A stretch of 41,310 nt of DNA, taken from assembly GCF_014385435.1 (NCBI RefSeq), contig NZ_JACSUD010000019.1:1-41310 (forward strand), read 5' to 3'. Of this stretch, positions 40,591 to 41,310 are shown piece by piece (position 1 is the first letter of the stretch; every line of letters begins with the position of its first letter). The notes beneath the pieces were generated by a model, which saw only the letters and a program-made list of their open reading frames with translations, did not search any database and was not told the origin of the DNA. Both the position numbers and the translations under genes were made by a program. The DNA comes from Alloprevotella sp. Lung230. GTDB taxonomy: Bacteria; Bacteroidota; Bacteroidia; Bacteroidales; Bacteroidaceae.

Positions 40591-41310
40591 TTAAAAAGCT
40601 TTGATAAGTGAAAAGTCATTCTTCCCCTTCCTCTCGCTTATTATTTTGAGCAGCGACAAAAGAACTCTCATGGCTCTTTTGAAGTTGTAAGCAGCTGCAG
40701 CCATCAGTATGTTTACAGTGTCTCCTACCACACCTTTGTAAAAGTTGCGGCCTAAACGATGATCTGCTTTCAAATGTCCAATGGTAGGTTCTATGCCTGC
40801 CCGCTTGCAGAATAGTTTGTGTTTCTTGCGCCTTTGATATCTGCTCTCTGATGGCTTGGGGCTGTCCGGTATTAAAATCTGAGTACCATTCACCTCTTTC
40901 CTACCTCGATAACCTCTGTCCCCTGCAAGTATTTTAATCTTTCGTTGTGTGAAACGTTCAACTTGCCCTAACGCAGCTTCTATCGTGTGTCCGTCATATT
41001 CATTACGAAAAGACATCGCACCAAGAATGATACCCGTAGCCGAACGTATGATGGAGACCTTGTTGCCGAATTCGTACTTCTTGTGTTCTTTTCCCTTACT
41101 GATACATTGCACCTGGGCTTCGTGAATGGAATAAAGCTTTTTGCGACTGTTACGTCTTTATGAAAGAATGGTTTGAAATCTATCAATGAGTTCAGTGTAG
41201 AGAGAATTCTCTCCAAGATTGCGCTTGAGCTCTCGAACCAACCGCCCGGCTATTGTCCGCAATTTTCGGTCTGCTCTCAGTGCCTTCTTGCGATTCTTGG
41301 GGTGATTGCG
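40591..41310 (-). pseudogene. IS5-family-like transposase, C-terminal part, interrupted by a stop
   Basis: Read from the window end on the minus strand, one frame gives RNHPKNRKKALRADRKLRTI, then GENSLYTELIDRFQTILS, a TAA stop (41158-41160), and continues in the same frame as RRNSRKKLYSIHEAQVQCIS and beyond. The DDE catalytic domain (ILAGDRGYRGRKEV) and the C-terminal RAGIEPTIGHLKADHRLG motif are typical of IS5-group transposases. The stop looks like a CAA-to-TAA change, so the gene is probably dead. A 173-residue open frame from GTG 41112 is only its tail. The 5' end is outside the window. Confidence 0.85.

Noticed and set aside
40591-41112. Treating the 173-codon frame from GTG 41112 as a complete transposase
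   Set aside because: Homologous sequence continues upstream in the same frame to an in-frame TAA and beyond to the window edge, so it is only the tail of a broken gene.

Overview
The window looks like chromosomal DNA of a Bacteroidota bacterium, order Bacteroidales and most likely Prevotellaceae. The reasons are a complete type IX secretion core cluster (porP-gldK-gldL-gldM-gldN), TAnnTTTG-type -7 promoter boxes with a TTG/TTTG about 19-20 bp upstream, a large CarboxypepD_reg/OMP_b-brl_3 outer membrane protein, and the typical rplC-to-rplQ ribosomal order including secY-map-infA-rpmJ. The family-level assignment is inference from gene content. No rRNA or tRNA gene and no CRISPR array was seen.

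Layout. 1-286 holds most of a palindromic intergenic repeat (element A). 287-2994 (minus) holds TfoX-like, GNAT, DUF4180, dinD and crcB genes, with a truncated second copy of the DUF4180 5' end on the far side of dinD. 3071-6394 (minus) holds a tightly packed set: AAA ATPase, DUF4435 (TOPRIM-like) protein, and a sodium:solute symporter; the first two resemble the AriA/AriB pair of PARIS-type defence. 6395-6778 is a divergent intergenic region with four 18-bp palindromes at exact 22-bp spacing. 6779-9934 (plus) is a 1051-residue outer membrane protein ending at a strong terminator. 10012-10677 (minus) is an S24/LexA-type regulator. 10678-12097 is 1.4 kb of repeats: palindromic element B, a 21-bp tandem repeat, a conserved 70-bp module and a MITE-like segment. 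12098-13433 (plus) holds two paralogous secreted leucine-rich repeat proteins.

13494-28203 (minus) is a continuous run of 27 ribosomal-protein, transcription, secretion and translation genes from rplC to rplQ. It starts from a well-formed promoter directly upstream of rplC; rpsJ and fusA, usually just upstream in Bacteroidales, are not there. 28558-30234 (minus) is a redoxin lipoprotein plus a GH10-like secreted TIM-barrel protein. 30326-30772 is element C with the same downstream modules as element B. 30966-33093 (minus) is an AT-rich pair, a lipoprotein and an outer membrane beta-barrel protein, both of unknown function. 33295-33954 is upp. 34079-40338 (minus) is the T9SS operon porP-gldK-gldL-gldM-gldN with a good promoter. 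40553-41310 is a truncated copy of the palindromic element (D) abutting an IS5-like transposase gene broken by an internal stop and cut by the window end.

The most unusual material is non-coding. It comprises the dispersed palindromic element with Z-DNA-prone alternating C/G tips and GTGAAGGCA motifs (four copies, two with identical downstream architecture), the 22-bp palindrome array, and the MITE-like segment. Among genes, the DUF4435/ATPase pair and the dinD insertion that duplicated its neighbour's 5' end stand out.
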